64,000 nt of DNA from Planococcus citri (GCF_950023065.1 NC_088679.1:17484001-17548000); one strand, 5' to 3'. Positions 48,051 through 59,925 are shown, numbered from the stretch's first letter. Program-made: numbers and translations. Notes: generated by a model not told the origin, from the sequence alone.

Positions 48051-49480
48051 AAAAAAAAAAAATTAAATAAAATGTGATAAAAATAATGAAATTTTGTAAA
48101 TCTGTGAAAAATTGCATAAAACATCCTTAAAACGCGTTTAAAATTGCAAAAATCCGTTTTTTGAGGCATAAATTTTCAAATTACCAAACATTGATGAAAT
48201 TTTTGTAAAATTCGTCAAAAATTGCGTGAAAAATTGTTTAAAAAACCCGCTAAAGTGAAACAAAAAGACAAAAATGTATCATTAAGATCCCTGAAAATCA
48301 TCAAAAACTATTAAAATTTCATTTAAAAAACTCGCTTAAAGTTCCATAAAACGTCTTCAAAACATGTTAAAGTAGCATAAAACATGTCAAAAGCGTCAAA
48401 ATCATTATTGTAACTACTAAATGCTGATAAAATTTCATCAAAATTCGGCAAGACTTACAGAAATTTTGCAAAAAAAAGTTGTTAAAAAATGTTGAAATGA
48501 CAATCATAATAAACATTTTTGAAAAAATGAATATCATTGAAAAACAACGAAAATGATATAAAAATACAAAAATGTTGTCAAGATTATCAAAAATTGAAGA
48601 ATTTTCATCAAAATTGTTTATAAATCATGAAAAATAATTATTATTAATTATCGAAAATTTCTCAAATTCGGCAAAATTCAAGGGTAAACAGTCCAAAATA
48701 GTGAACTTGTTCAAAATACAAAGGGATCCCTTAAAAGAGTAGAAATAATTCACGAATAGGTATCAAAATATCAACATCTGACGAAATCCTAAAAAAATTT
48801 ACGAAAAACATCGTGAAAGATCGTTAAAAATTACATAAAAACCGTTGAAAAAACATTCAAATCATTAAAAATTATTTTTAAAACCAAGATATTTTAGTCT
48901 TACACACTTCGTGCAATTTTTGACAATTTGGTGTTATTCCAACAATATTTTTGATTATACAAATTTTATTATTTTATTAGTGATTTTATAGTTTTTTGAG
49001 GGGGGGGGATGTACTCACAATTTTTTTTACCAGGTAGATTTCACAGAATTTTTTCAAAAATCTCCTTAGTTTTTTGTAGATTTCTGAATGTTGATCAATG
49101 AACATTTTAATGTTCTTAAAGTTTTTTTATGAGATTTTAAAATAGGGTTATTTATTGACTTCTTCGTACTTAATATTAGCTGAATGTTCCCGGATTTTCT
49201 TGAAATTTCGTCAGTTTTTGGTTTTGAAGAATTTTAATGTCTTTCAGAAGTATCTTTATGAAATTCCAGCATATTTTAAGGACATTTTTGCAACTTTTTT
49301 GTGAATTCTGGCAAATTTTGATGATGTTTCATCAGTGTTTGGTAGTTCAAAATAATTTCAATGCTTCCTAACACATTTTTAGGTCATTTTAACATGTTTT
49401 ATTGCCGACATTTCGTGCAATTTTATGCGAATTTTGATGAAATTCCTCAAATTTTATATGTAAATAAAAGTTGCCTTGAA
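48050..49480. repeat. Low-complexity repeat family B, both orientations
   Basis: Left part (48050-48890) is built of cataaaacatc, tcatcaaaatt and gaaattttgc words. The right part (48900-49480) is built of their reverse complements (tttaacatgttttat, aattttgatgat). The whole resembles a very old, degenerate inverted repeat. No coding. Confidence 0.5.
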
Positions 49481-51070
49481 TGATATTCTTATTTTAAAAA
49501 AATTGAAAGTAGGTATATGTAAAAGAGCTGTTGAGGTACAACATTTGTTTGAAAAATGTTTTCAAAAAAATTGAAAAAATTTTCGGGAATGATTTTTAAT
49601 ACGATGCATGATTTGTACAAGTTTGAAAAAATTCTACCGAGAACTTTGTAAGTTGAAAATTTTTCGAGAACCCACATTTTGGGTGAAAAAGGAACTATGG
49701 GTGAAAACAGACTGCTAACATTTTTATCAGTAAGTTTTTGTATGTACCTTGTAAAGCGACCTTCGCGAAGAGGATCAAATCACCTCATCCATTCAGTTTC
49801 GCTCTTCGGCTTTCTTTCTAAAATTTTGACTCGACAAATATAATTCACATTTTCGAGTGATTCTGATCTCTCTCATGAAGACTCAACCTCAGTTTTTTTT
49901 CTCAGTTTTCATGTACAGGAAATGTAGATAAATTTTTTTTTTTCAAACATACTACGTGAATTTTGACATACCAGTTGGTCGGTTCATAGTGCCACAACTT
50001 CCGCGATTCAAAGTTCACACACGCGCACAACAATCAACATAACGACAACCTATAGAGAGGTAGACTTGAATTATAATATCCTAATACTCGTAAATCGCAG
50101 ACAGAGACGTAAAGAGCGAGATCAAAAATACCTGATCGAATCAATTATAGATACACCTACGGCATTGTGATCAAACATTGCGAACATGGGCACTGGTGTG
50201 GTCGTTCTTATGAATGGCGTCGACCTTGGAGGCCAGCGACATTGTACGTATATTACAGGCTTAATTAACGTGGAAAAAAAAGAGTGTAAGGTACTTTGGT
50301 ATGGGTAATTTCTACGTTTGTATGGATAGTTAGATACAACTCTGCAGATTCATACGAACTCCAGAATGTTCAGTAGAGACTAGAGAGTAGATAATGAGAC
50401 ACTCGGTATCATGGTATGAATAACTGCGAATAGGTATAATTTGCCACTGCCACCCTCTGTCGTCGCGTCATCGTCTTCGTCGTCGTCGTTTCAACAGGAA
50501 ATTGTGAATCATCGTTTCTCACCTGTTTTATAAATGAAATAAGTAGACGTCCGCGTCCGTGGTCTTACGACGAACAACGTCGGATTCGCGTTGTATGTAC
50601 ACTATTATAAACACACGTAGGCTTTGTAATACTCGAGTATAACGTGTACAACTGTACATGTACGATGCATGTAGATAGGCAAGGAACACGAGGAACGTAT
50701 AGATCTACAACCAATGATATCATTAATTTCTACATTAGGTACGTTGACGTAATACCATTGTACGAAGTTCGTTTGAATTATGAATGACGATGACTGTTCT
50801 TGTGTCTTTGTATTCTACGATGGATGCACAGGCACTACAGGCAGTCAGGCACACTGCAAACATGTACTTACATACAATCATACATAAAAAGATATTATTT
50901 ATCAAAATCATGAAACATAAAAAAGTTTGATGCTAGCTTTTGACAGCGATTAAATCAACATTCAACCAGGGCACCCTCTGCACAAATTGGTGAAAATTTA
51001 TACTTCGACGAAAATGACTCGATCAAGCACCCTCTGCACAAATTAGAGAAAATTTCCAACCTCGACAAAA
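49481..51070. other. Non-coding, mostly unique DNA
   Basis: No gene recognised. Section 49980-50900 is CpG-richer, with a gtcgtcg/tcatcgtcttcg microsatellite at about 50459-50490. A short duplicated phrase caccctctgcacaaatt occurs at about 50970 and 51028. Confidence 0.4.
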
Positions 51071-51764
51071 ATGAATTGATTTCTTCATCACAATTCAACA
51101 GATTTTTTACTAATACATTATTGATGAATAGAAATTCTTTCTTGATAGATGTTACTTTCTTATGGATATTGTTGATTTCATACTAGGTACCTAAGTATCT
51201 CCAAATTTTTGAGAATTGTGTTGTTCTTCACATACCATGGCATGTTTATAAGTTTTCTTAGAATTTTATTCTGGAATCTTTCAATAATCAGGATCTTGGA
51301 ATCTCTAGCCAAACCCCATAGTTCAATACCATATGACCAAATTGGTTTGAATAAACATTTTTGTATATTAAGATCTTGTTTTGTTGGTTCAGCATATTAG
51401 TTCTAAGAAGCCAATAAAGCAATTTGAGTTTTTTGTCCACTCGAGTTCTCTTCTTCAGAATATGATCTCTCCATGTGAGATGATTATCAAGGTGTAATCC
51501 CAGATATTTGACAACATTTGTTCAAAGTATTTCATCGTTATCAAACATATCATTAGTGAGCAAGTTGTTTCAAATTTCCTTCTGGTAAAAAGGAAGTAGC
51601 TCAATTTTTCACTGTTGAGTTTGATTCTCCAAGTTTGACACCATTGTCCATTGCAACATCTGGATCAAAATCTTGTGTGGTAATTGCAGTGTTGTCAGCA
51701 AATGTCGCCATTGTGATGTCATTGCTTGTCAAAGGGATGTCACCCGTGTAGAGAAGATGTAATA

Positions 51765-52278
51765 CAGTGAAGTCTTGATAACTCAAACTCCGGTAACTCG
51801 AAGCAGAGTGTTTCCCTTCAACTCCCCATAAGACTCAATCAAAAATTCACTTCTTTACCTCAAAACAAGAATTCCAAAGCCTTTGATAACTCGGAAGTAA
51901 AATTTTTGAAAAATATAGAAAAAAAGCTCTGTAAGTTGAACGTTGCCAACGTTTTGCCTCTATAACTCAAATTTCTTGTTGAAAAAACTTGTAAATTTGA
52001 TTCTCATTGATGCAAACCTCTTTTACAAACACATCAGAGTTACTTATAAGTACATTCATGTTCATAAACATGTACATTTCACTTAAATACATAGGTATAA
52101 TACATTTTCCACTTCATTTCTTAGTAAAAAACATTGATCTAATTCAAACTTTGCTAACTCAAAATATACCAAAAACGAACCTCTATAACTCGAACTCCAA
52201 TAACTCCAAAACTCCGATAGCTTGAAGTTAACTCCTTCTCCCTTCAGCTTCAAGTTATCAAGACTCCAAAGTAGTCTG
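51765..52278. mobile_element. Pogo/Tc1-like MITE, 514 bp
   Basis: Inserted at a TA in the LINE (TA at 51763-51764 and 52279-52280). The ends are cagtgaagtcttgataact and, inverted from the right, cagactac...gtcttgataactt. Removing the element and one TA restores an open LINE reading across the site (SPI to LHLLY), so the borders are secure. Internal repeats of taactc and ctctataactcgaa words resemble pogo-type ends. No transposase is encoded. Confidence 0.8.
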
Positions 52279-52448
52279 TATTGGGCTCAATATGTTTCCT
52301 TGTGGTACTCCTGCTCGGATTGTTCTGAAGTCAGAGAAAGCATCATCACATTAGACTCTGAATTTTCTATCATGTAGATAGATAGTGAGCTAGAAGATTG
52401 TATTGTACAGTATGTCTGAAAGATGGTTTTTAAGTTTCATTAAGAGCC

Positions 52449-52794
52449 CGGGGGTGTATTCACTTTGCATGTAAAAATCAGGTATAAGTTACTCAATTTC
52501 ATTAGGTATAAACAAGCTTTACGATACACAAATTAGTTCTTTTGTTTGAGAAGTTGGAAAATTAATTGGCCAATAATAGGCAAATTTCTCTGAATAAAAG
52601 TATCATGTTTGGTATTTCATTTCTCAACAAGAGACAACTAACAATATTTTTGTTTCCTGAGGCAAAATTAACGTTCTGTTTATGAATCCAAATCTGTCAA
52701 AGAACGAAAGAACCTGTCGGTTAATGCTTTGTTTATGCCTAATGAAATCAAGTAAGTATACCCGATTTCTACATGCAAAGTGAATGCACCCCAG
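52449..52794. mobile_element. Inverted-repeat element (MITE), about 345 bp
   Basis: Inverted arms of about 65 bp. The left starts ggggtgtattcactttgcat (52451) and the right, inverted, starts ggggtgcattcactttgcat (52792). Both arms end in attaggtataaacaa-like words and differ at about ten positions. No target duplication is clear. It lies inside the LINE relic. Confidence 0.75.
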
Positions 52795-52817
52795 CATGCC
52801 ATATTGTCCATCCAACA

Positions 52818-53074
52818 TAGCTTGAGCTGAATTGTGTCATCTGCATAAGCCAAATCCCAACACATTTTTCCAATTTTTTTTAGTTCCCAACATTTTTTAG
52901 AAAGTAAAAATTATTGGCTATGTATGTATTTTTTGCATGTTTATTTATGGATGATTGGTTGAAAAAAGATTTATTGAAAAAAAATCAAGATAAGAGCAAA
53001 TCAATTTGGGAAACCCTTCTGTTATTCCTTTTTGGCTTCCATAAAATGCGACTGACACAATTCAGCTCAAGCTA
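52818..53074. repeat. Perfect 22-bp inverted repeat enclosing 213 bp
   Basis: Arms 52818-52839 (tagcttgagctgaattgtg...) and 53053-53074 are exact reverse complements. The right arm directly abuts the element at 53075 and shares its TA. It could be a separate small element or the remains of a larger one. A YADD-like peptide readable here on the minus strand is probably chance. Confidence 0.7.
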
Positions 53075-53286
53075 CAGGGTGCCCAGAAATATCGAAGTAC
53101 CCCTAAGAAAGTTTTTCATTAAAAATATAGGTTGGCAATGTGAAATAGATGCATATGATTGGTGAAATGTTATCTCTCCAGTCCAACAACCAATCATGTG
53201 CTATCATTATTATCATTCACTGTGACCAACCGGAGTATTTTAGTAGAAAACTTTTTTAGGGGTACTCGATATTTCTGGGCACCCTG
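53075..53286. mobile_element. Mariner-like foldback MITE, 212 bp
   Basis: Inverted arms of about 43 bp starting cagggtgcccagaaatatcg on both sides, flanked by TA (53073-53074 and 53287-53288). The arms differ by about one indel and two substitutions. TA targets and CAGGGTG ends are typical of Tc1/mariner-derived MITEs. Confidence 0.85.
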
Positions 53287-53880
53287 TATATTGGACTGAC
53301 AATAAGCGATCAAAAGCTCAGCTTACATCAAGAAAAGCTGCAGCAGCACAAATTTTTTTATCTTTGAGAGAGTTGTTAATTTTTTCGACGAGATGATGTA
53401 CTTGCTGAATTGAATAATATTGTGTTTCAAACGAAATCCGAATTGGTGGTTTGGAATCAGCCTTCTATTTTCCAGAATTGGCCATAGCCTTTGTAAAATT
53501 AGTTTTTCAAAGATTTTAGATAGGATTGGCAATAAGCTGATAGGTCTGTACAATGAGGTTTCGCATTCTGGTTTCCTTGTTTGTGGATGAGAATAACTTC
53601 GGCTTACTTCCATTCATTGGGATGGAATCCAGTTGTAAGTATTATGTTAAAAATTTGTGTGATACACCAAATCAGCCAGGTGGAAATTCTTTCATGATTT
53701 TTCCATCAATTTTGTCGTATCCAGGTGATTTTTTGTTGTTAATTTGTTTCACAATTCCTCTAACTTTGTTGATTATGATTTTTGGTATTTGAGTGTTGTT
53801 ACATTCCATAGCAGATATATTTGGTGTTGATGTACATGTAGATGAGGTTTGAATTGTTTTTCAAGGTGCTTGATTTAAAA

Positions 53881-55582
53881 ATGATTACTTTATCAGTAAA
53901 TATCACAATTGAAGCGTCATTTCCTCCAATATTGGCAGAAATTCATCAACATACAAATTTTTCGTCCGGTGTGCGATTCGTCATCGATAGATGACCTCTC
54001 CATACGGTAAAAATTATATGAAAAAATTCCACCATGTGCAAATTTTAAACGTTTCAAGGTACATATAAAATGACTCAGCTGATTTTCCTCTCTTGCATCC
54101 CATACTTATATGAAATTACATATTCGTGAAATTATGTTTTCAAACTCGTTAATCGCTCGGAAGCTGTCCATGTCGGTCCTACTCTTCAGTTTGCCTCCCT
54201 CTGAACCAACCTAAATTGACATTTGGTGCATTCTCGCGATGCAAAACGAATCATTATTGCATTTCGAAATAGATATAATGAGCATGTACAAAGTACGTAT
54301 TATGAGCACACAGGGTATCGCACGTAAAACACATAACATTATACTGCGTTTAATATGTATCCTTTTTAGGATATTTTATTACATTGGCTACCCATACCCA
54401 ACCCATTGCAATCCTACAGCTACATAACGACGACAACGGCATCCGCACTAACACCCGTCGTTATTTAATCGTCATAATATACGTAAATATAGCGTCGTTT
54501 ATGTATACGTATAAATTGGATTCGGCGCGCGGTGTGCAGTGTGCACTGTGCAGCTTTACCCTGCAGCTTCTCCAGCCACCGACGCCCTCGTTAGGAAAAA
54601 ATTGCATCGCTTAACCCGTTCACTTTGAATGAATGCATGTGAAACTGCTCTCTGCTACCACGTCCTCCCGCAACTGTTGGTTAATTTATGCAAAAAACCA
54701 TAATAACTCCTAAAGCGTTTCTGCCTGCTCGGCCGGCCATCGAACGTGCTGCGCTGTGTAGGTAATTGCTGCGACGTTGTCGTCGTCGTAATGTTACAAT
54801 GCTTAAAATCCTACATTCTATTTCTGCTGCGAGTATGATGAGAGCTAATCCCTAGGTCAAATTGGTACCTTTATGTGTATTGATTCGCTTTTTTTTCATC
54901 GTTACAAGTAGGAAGTACATAAAGCGAATCAGGTTTCAATTATTACGTATTAAAAATGTAGAGAAAAAACATCACTCTTCAAACGAGAAGCAGAGTATCA
55001 ATATACTGATGAAGTAATACTACAGGTAGAAGTAATAATATTATTAAAACGTATAGTAGGTATACGTACGATGCGTATGTATGTAGATGTACATATATGT
55101 TTTTATTATCTGCGAATTAAAATGCAAAATTATACGAACGCTCGCCGCGCCGCGCCGGAATTATAAATTATTATTTTTTTCTCTCTAGTAAAATATTTTT
55201 CCGGTCGTCGAGCTCATTTTCTATCTTCTATATGTACTTTTTCTACTGCATGTCGATTCGTAGATGTGCATAATGTGAGAAAAAATTCAACCCGAACCGA
55301 ACATGTTTTATAATAGGTACCTACTGAAACTCATGTCATGTCCTAGAGTATTTGTAACTATTCGTAGCCATACTTGCGAGTACATCTTCTCTTTCGTAAT
55401 AAGTATACGATGAGAGATTGGCATTGCAGACGCAGAATGAGAAGACAGGAGCAGGTTTGCTTTTATTTTATTGAATCTAAATGTGACCTTTTTCTTATGA
55501 AATTGATCGAGCCAAAAATGAGGGCGTGTCCTTCGTTTTTTTTCCTGACGTGATTTTCCTCTGTTGGTGTAGTCAGATGACC
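53881..55582. other. Non-coding, CpG-richer unique DNA
   Basis: No gene recognised. It includes (ACG)n/(CGT)n patches at about 54426-54435 and 54776-54790, and a purine/pyrimidine-rich unique stretch to 55400. Confidence 0.4.
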
Positions 55583-58097
55583 ATTGCACCCCCCACCTCG
55601 ATCCGCCGGGACAACTTTTTTCTTAAAGGGGGAGTCCTAAGGAACATTTCTAGCCCTTGTCCTCAAAAAAAAAGTGGTCCTACTTACAAAATGGCGGTCA
55701 TTTTGATTGACAGGTCAGCCGAAATCGCAGATTTTGCGTTCCAACATAGGAATCGCACGAAATTTTTTAAACCGTACAATGGTAGATCGAAAGATCAGGC
55801 AAAAATTCATCACCTGTCAAAATTTCAAGTGCTAAAGTGCCTTTTTCAATTTTTGGTGAATTTTTGAAAATCAAGTTTAGGCCAAAAATGAGGGATAAAA
55901 TCAAAATTCTGGGTAATTCTCAAAAAAAAGGTCAATTTTGATGTGCATAATTTTGAAAAACAAAAATCATTTTTTTGGAAAATTTCAAGTTTAAAAAATC
56001 TGGTGGAGACTCCAGTAATTTTCAAAATGTCGCTGGAGGCTCCAAAACGACTTGAAATCTACCTGCAGTTGACTTCGTAGTGAATTGGAATTAGTTTGCA
56101 GAATGAATTTCGGCTTTCCATCTCCATAAATTTATCACAAACCCAATCTTCCCCCTTGGTTATGTGAAATCTAAAACCCTTCCATCCCCCTTGGTTATGT
56201 AAAATTTTTCAAACATCATTAGAACGACTCAACAAAATGATCTCAAACCCCCTGGCTCCCCCTTGGTTATGTGAAATCTAAAACCCTTGCCCCCACCTTG
56301 GTCATGTTAAATTTTTCAAACCACATTATAACCACTCAACAAAATATTCTCAAACCCAACCTTTCCCCTTTGGTTATGTAAAATCTCAAACCCGTGCCTC
56401 CCCATGGGTTATGTAAAATGTCAAAACCTTGCCTCCCCCTTCATTATGTATCAGCACAAACCCTTGCATCCCTCTTGGTTAAGTTGAACCTCAAACCCAA
56501 TCTTCCCCCTTGGTTAGGTAAAATCTCAAACCCTTGCCTCCCCCTTGGTCATGTAAAATTGATCAACCCTATTACATTGACTCAACAAAAAAATCTCAAA
56601 CCCTTGCCTCCCCCTTGGTTATGTAAAATCTCAATCCCTTGCCACCCCTGTCGTTATGTAAAAGCACAAACCCTTGCCACCCCCTTCCTTATGTAAAATC
56701 TCAAACCCTTGCCTCCCCCTTGGTTATGTAAAATCTCAAACCGTTGCCTCCCCCTTGGTTATGTAAAATCTCAAACCCTTGCCTCCGCCTTGGGTATGTA
56801 AAATTTCTCAACCCCCATCAGAACGACTCAACAAAATATTCTCAAACCCAACCTTTCCCCTTTGGTTATGTAGAATCTCAAACCCTTGCCTCCACCTTGG
56901 TTATGTAAAATCTCAAACCCTTGCCTCCCCCTTGGTTATGTAGAATCTCAAGCCCTTGCCTCCCCCTTGGTTATGTAGAATCTCAGACCCTTGACTCCCC
57001 CTTGGTTATGTAAAATTTTTCAACGCACTATAGAACAGCTAAACAAAAAAATTTCAAACCCTTCCCTCCTCTTTGGTTATGTAGACTCTCAAACCCTTGC
57101 CTCCACCTTGGTTATGTAAAATCTCAAATCCTTGCCTCCCCCTTGGTTATGTAAAATCTCAAGCCCTTGCCTCCCCCTTGGTTATGTTATATCTCAAACT
57201 CTTGCCTCCCCCTTGGTTATGTAAAATCTCAAAACCTTGCCTCCCTCTTGGTTATGTAGAATCTCAAACGCTTGCCTCCACCTTGGTTATGTAAAATCTC
57301 AAACCCTTACCTCCCCCTTGGTTATGTAAAATCTCAAACCCTTACCTCCCCCTTGGTTATGTAGAATCTCAGACCCTTGACTCCCCCTTGGTTATGTAAA
57401 ATTTTTCAACGCACAATAGAACAGCTAAACAAAAAATTTTCAAACCCTTGCCTCCCCTTTGGTTATGTAGAATCTCAAACCCTTGCCTCCACCTTGGTTA
57501 TGTAAAATCTCAAACCCTTGCCTCCCCCTTGGTTATGTAGAATCTCAAGCCCTTGCCTCCCCCTTGGTTATGTAGAATCTCAGACCCTTGACTCCCCCTT
57601 GGTTATGTAAATTTTGATGAAATTAATTTTGAGAAATTTCGAGTTTCAAAAATCTGCTGGAGGCTCCATGAACTGCTCAAAACGGTTTGAAACAGTTTCC
57701 AATCGATTTGGCACGTCGAAAATAAGGTATACCTCTAATTTCAGCTTTCTTGGTCGATTTGGTAAAATTTTGATTTTATTCCTCATTTTTGGCCTAAACT
57801 TGATTTTCAAAAATTCACCAAAAATTGAAAAAGGCACTGAAGCACTTGAAATTTTGACAGGTGATGAATTTTTGCCTGATCTTTCAATCTACCTTTGTAC
57901 GGTTTAAAAAATTTAGTGCAAGTCCTATTGTTGGAACGCAAAATCTGTGATTTCGGCTGACCTGTCAATCAAAATGGCCGCCATTTTGTAAGTAGGGCCA
58001 CTTTTTTTTTGAGGACAAGGGCTAGAAATGTTCCTTAGGACTCGCCCTTTAAGAAATAAGTTTTTCCAGAGGATCGACCGGGGGGGGGGGGTGCAAT
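55583..58097. mobile_element. 2.5-kb long-inverted-repeat element carrying a minisatellite
   Basis: Left arm 55583-55908 and right arm 57766-58097 are inverted copies of about 330 bp, roughly 90% alike by eye. Both contain gtcctaaggaacatttctag, a ggcggtcattttgattgaca-like word and a caggcaaaaattcatcacct-like word. The outer ends read attgcacccc on both sides. A 4-bp gacc is found next to each end (55579-55582; 58099-58102, one base off), a possible target duplication. The inside holds two family A repeat copies and a 35-bp minisatellite. No transposase is present, so it is a non-autonomous foldback-type element. Confidence 0.75.
56140..57608 (+). repeat. 35-bp minisatellite with higher-order structure
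   Basis: About 35-40 units of 35 bp built on cccttgcctcccccttggtt followed by atgtaaaatctcaaa. At intervals a unit carries an insert (tttttcaacgcacaatagaa, acagctaaac), which gives a higher-order period near 390 bp (for example gacccttgactccccc at about 56987, 57371 and 57582). Proline/leucine-rich open frames here are artefacts of the repeat. Confidence 0.9.
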
Positions 58098-58327
58098 AGA
58101 CCCTTATGCGGGCTCCCCGACTAGTACATACTTCTACTTACCTTACTGCAATTTTTCTTGCCTTTAAAAAAAATTCCAAAAAATTTGAAATTGAAAAGTT
58201 GGAAAAAATGTAAAAATCGAACAAAAAATATAAGGGTATTGTACCCGTTGGATGGTAGTTTGATAATGTTATTTTTAAATTTAAAAAAAAAAACTGAAAT
58301 TTTTTTAAAGGGGTAGGTAAAACTTAA

Positions 58328-58718
58328 ACATGAAGAGTGATATTCCAAAACTCGCTTTGTCCATTTTCGCAACTTTTCAGGAAAGAGGAAAAACAGTTTC
58401 CCTTTAAACGGGTAAATTTGCTTTTTAGGCGAGTTTAGCACTTTATTTGGGTGGATTTATGATGTAGGAGTGTAGGTATACACTTCATCCACTAAATACT
58501 GCTGAAAAAAATTTCAATAAAAATGGACAAAGCGAGTTTTGGAACATTATTTTTTTTTAATTTTTTAGTGAATTGGCTATTTAGATGAGTTTAACACCTC
58601 ATTTTGGTAAGTTGATGATGTAGGAATGTGAGTTAATACTTCATGTACCAGGTTCCACTGAAAAACGCACTTCGATAAAAATGGACAAAGCGAGTTTTGG
58701 AATATCACTCTTCACATG
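58328..58718. mobile_element. Inverted-repeat element (MITE), about 390 bp
   Basis: Arms of about 40 bp containing gaagagtgatattccaaaac and tcgctttgtccatttt at 58328-58367, inverted at 58677-58718. An extra copy of the inner end (aatggacaaagcgagttttgg) at about 58526 comes from an internal duplication of about 157 bp. Confidence 0.7.
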
Positions 58719-59640
58719 TATTTTTTTAAAAATAAATAAATAAAATAATCAGTATAGAACTTGAAGGGAAACGTGTAAGGAGGTTCCTGAATCAACGTTA
58801 TTCTTCCTTTTGGAAAATAAGCACACCTCCAGTACCTTAAAACGGAGATAGACCTTGAGAAATGGATTCCTAACTCATGCGTCACTTTACATTTTCATGA
58901 ATTTTGGATCAATCATAAAATTGCTTTCATCAACCCCATAATCTTGCAAACTTCTCCTTTATGATTATTACTGCGCTATGAGAATCTTACCTGCTACATA
59001 GTACCCAGAATGGTAGACGATCGAATATCCTATAATTTACACCTGGCTGCGACTCCGTAATGTCCTTCAAACGCAAATTGCGACTGGCAATCTCAGTTTT
59101 GTAAGTGTGTATTGGTAATTGGATAACTATGTGTTCGTGTCGAGTGTCTATGTGTAATCAAAGTCACTGTCACACCTCGTATTGTGTTTGAGGGAAGTGG
59201 GCATTTCACCCTATCCTAAATTAAATCTGATGAATGACGAACTGGTCCTGGTCGCGAAATTATCCATCTAAATGACCCGCATCATTTACGCTGCCCATGC
59301 CCGTTCTATTTTAAATTGTATACGACGAGTGCTCGCAATCAGTGTAACAAGAGAACGGAGAAGTTTCATTGACTCGATTACGTTTATATACGCGGTGTAT
59401 TTGGAGACTTGTGCTATGTCTAATGGTAAATGAGTAAAAGACATTGACGTGAAAAGATATCAAAATGATCAGATCACTCGAGATAACTATAGTGATGTAT
59501 AATACGCTCTGTATACCAATTTAGCATCCGTCTGGTTAAAATTCTCCGGCAGCGATGACTTCGCCAAGTGTATACTCGAGTAGATATAAAATGTATTTCC
59601 TGGCACTGGAGTAAGAATTCTTACAATACTTTTTAAATTC
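58719..59640. other. Non-coding host-like DNA left of the Polinton-like element
   Basis: No gene recognised. Composition is CpG-bearing up to about 59600 and then turns sharply AT-rich with short tandem words, which I take as the border of the next element. Confidence 0.35.
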
Positions 59641-59703
59641 AAAAGTATGTGGAAACTTATGTGAAAAATTTCACATAAACCTTCACATAGTTTTTCATTC
59701 AAT

Positions 59704-59925
59704 CAAATGCAAAAATATTTACAAAACTTAGATATTGAAATGAAATGCAAAATTTTTTGCAATACTTAAACATTTCAAACAAATGCAAAAATTTCATCAA
59801 AACCTAAACATTTCAAACAAATGCAAAAATTCATTCAAAACTTAAACATTTCAATGAAATGCAAAAATTCTTTCAAAACTTAAACATTTCAAACAAATGC
59901 AAAAATTTCATCACAACATTACCAT
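59704..59925. repeat. 38-bp tandem repeat, about six copies
   Basis: Units such as aaatgcaaaaatttcatcaa plus aacctaaacatttcaaac, period about 38 bp, with mutual differences of a few bases. The word caaatgcaaaaat also appears inverted at about 60048-60062. Subterminal tandem repeats are common in Polinton ends, but that role is inferred. Confidence 0.8.

Larger units (their letters stand above)
51070..53880 (-). pseudogene. Jockey-type LINE relic with nested insertions
   Basis: Decayed ORF2 on the minus strand, split by other elements. From 53880 downward are NNKKSPGYDKIDG-like and YRPISLLPILSKIFEKL (53613-53500) with NHQFGF, then AAAFLDVS-stop-AF (about 53330-53300). After a gap filled by inserted DNA (52448-53288) come LKNHLSDILYNTI and YLHDRKF (52440-52370), then AGVPQGNILSPI (about 52320-52285). 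After a second insertion (51765-52278) come LHLLYTGDIP and TFADNTAI (51760-51690; FADD mutated to FADN). The tail with FQNKILR-like and MPWYVKN words follows (51400-51220). Several stops and frameshifts make it dead. It belongs to the same broad type as 13658-15072 but is a different, older copy. Confidence 0.8.

Noticed and set aside
52680..52865. YADD-like peptide (LAYADDTIQL) on the minus strand
   Set aside because: It resembles an RT active site but lies in inserted inverted-repeat DNA, has no other RT blocks around it and is not in the frame of the host LINE. Probably chance.
56394..56696. Pro/Cys/Leu-rich open frames in the minisatellite
   Set aside because: They are created by the 35-bp unit being nearly free of stops in one frame.
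56140..57608. Regular 35-bp repeats that could suggest a CRISPR array
   Set aside because: The units are adjacent with no unique spacers, they vary gradually, and the context is an animal foldback element. It is a minisatellite.
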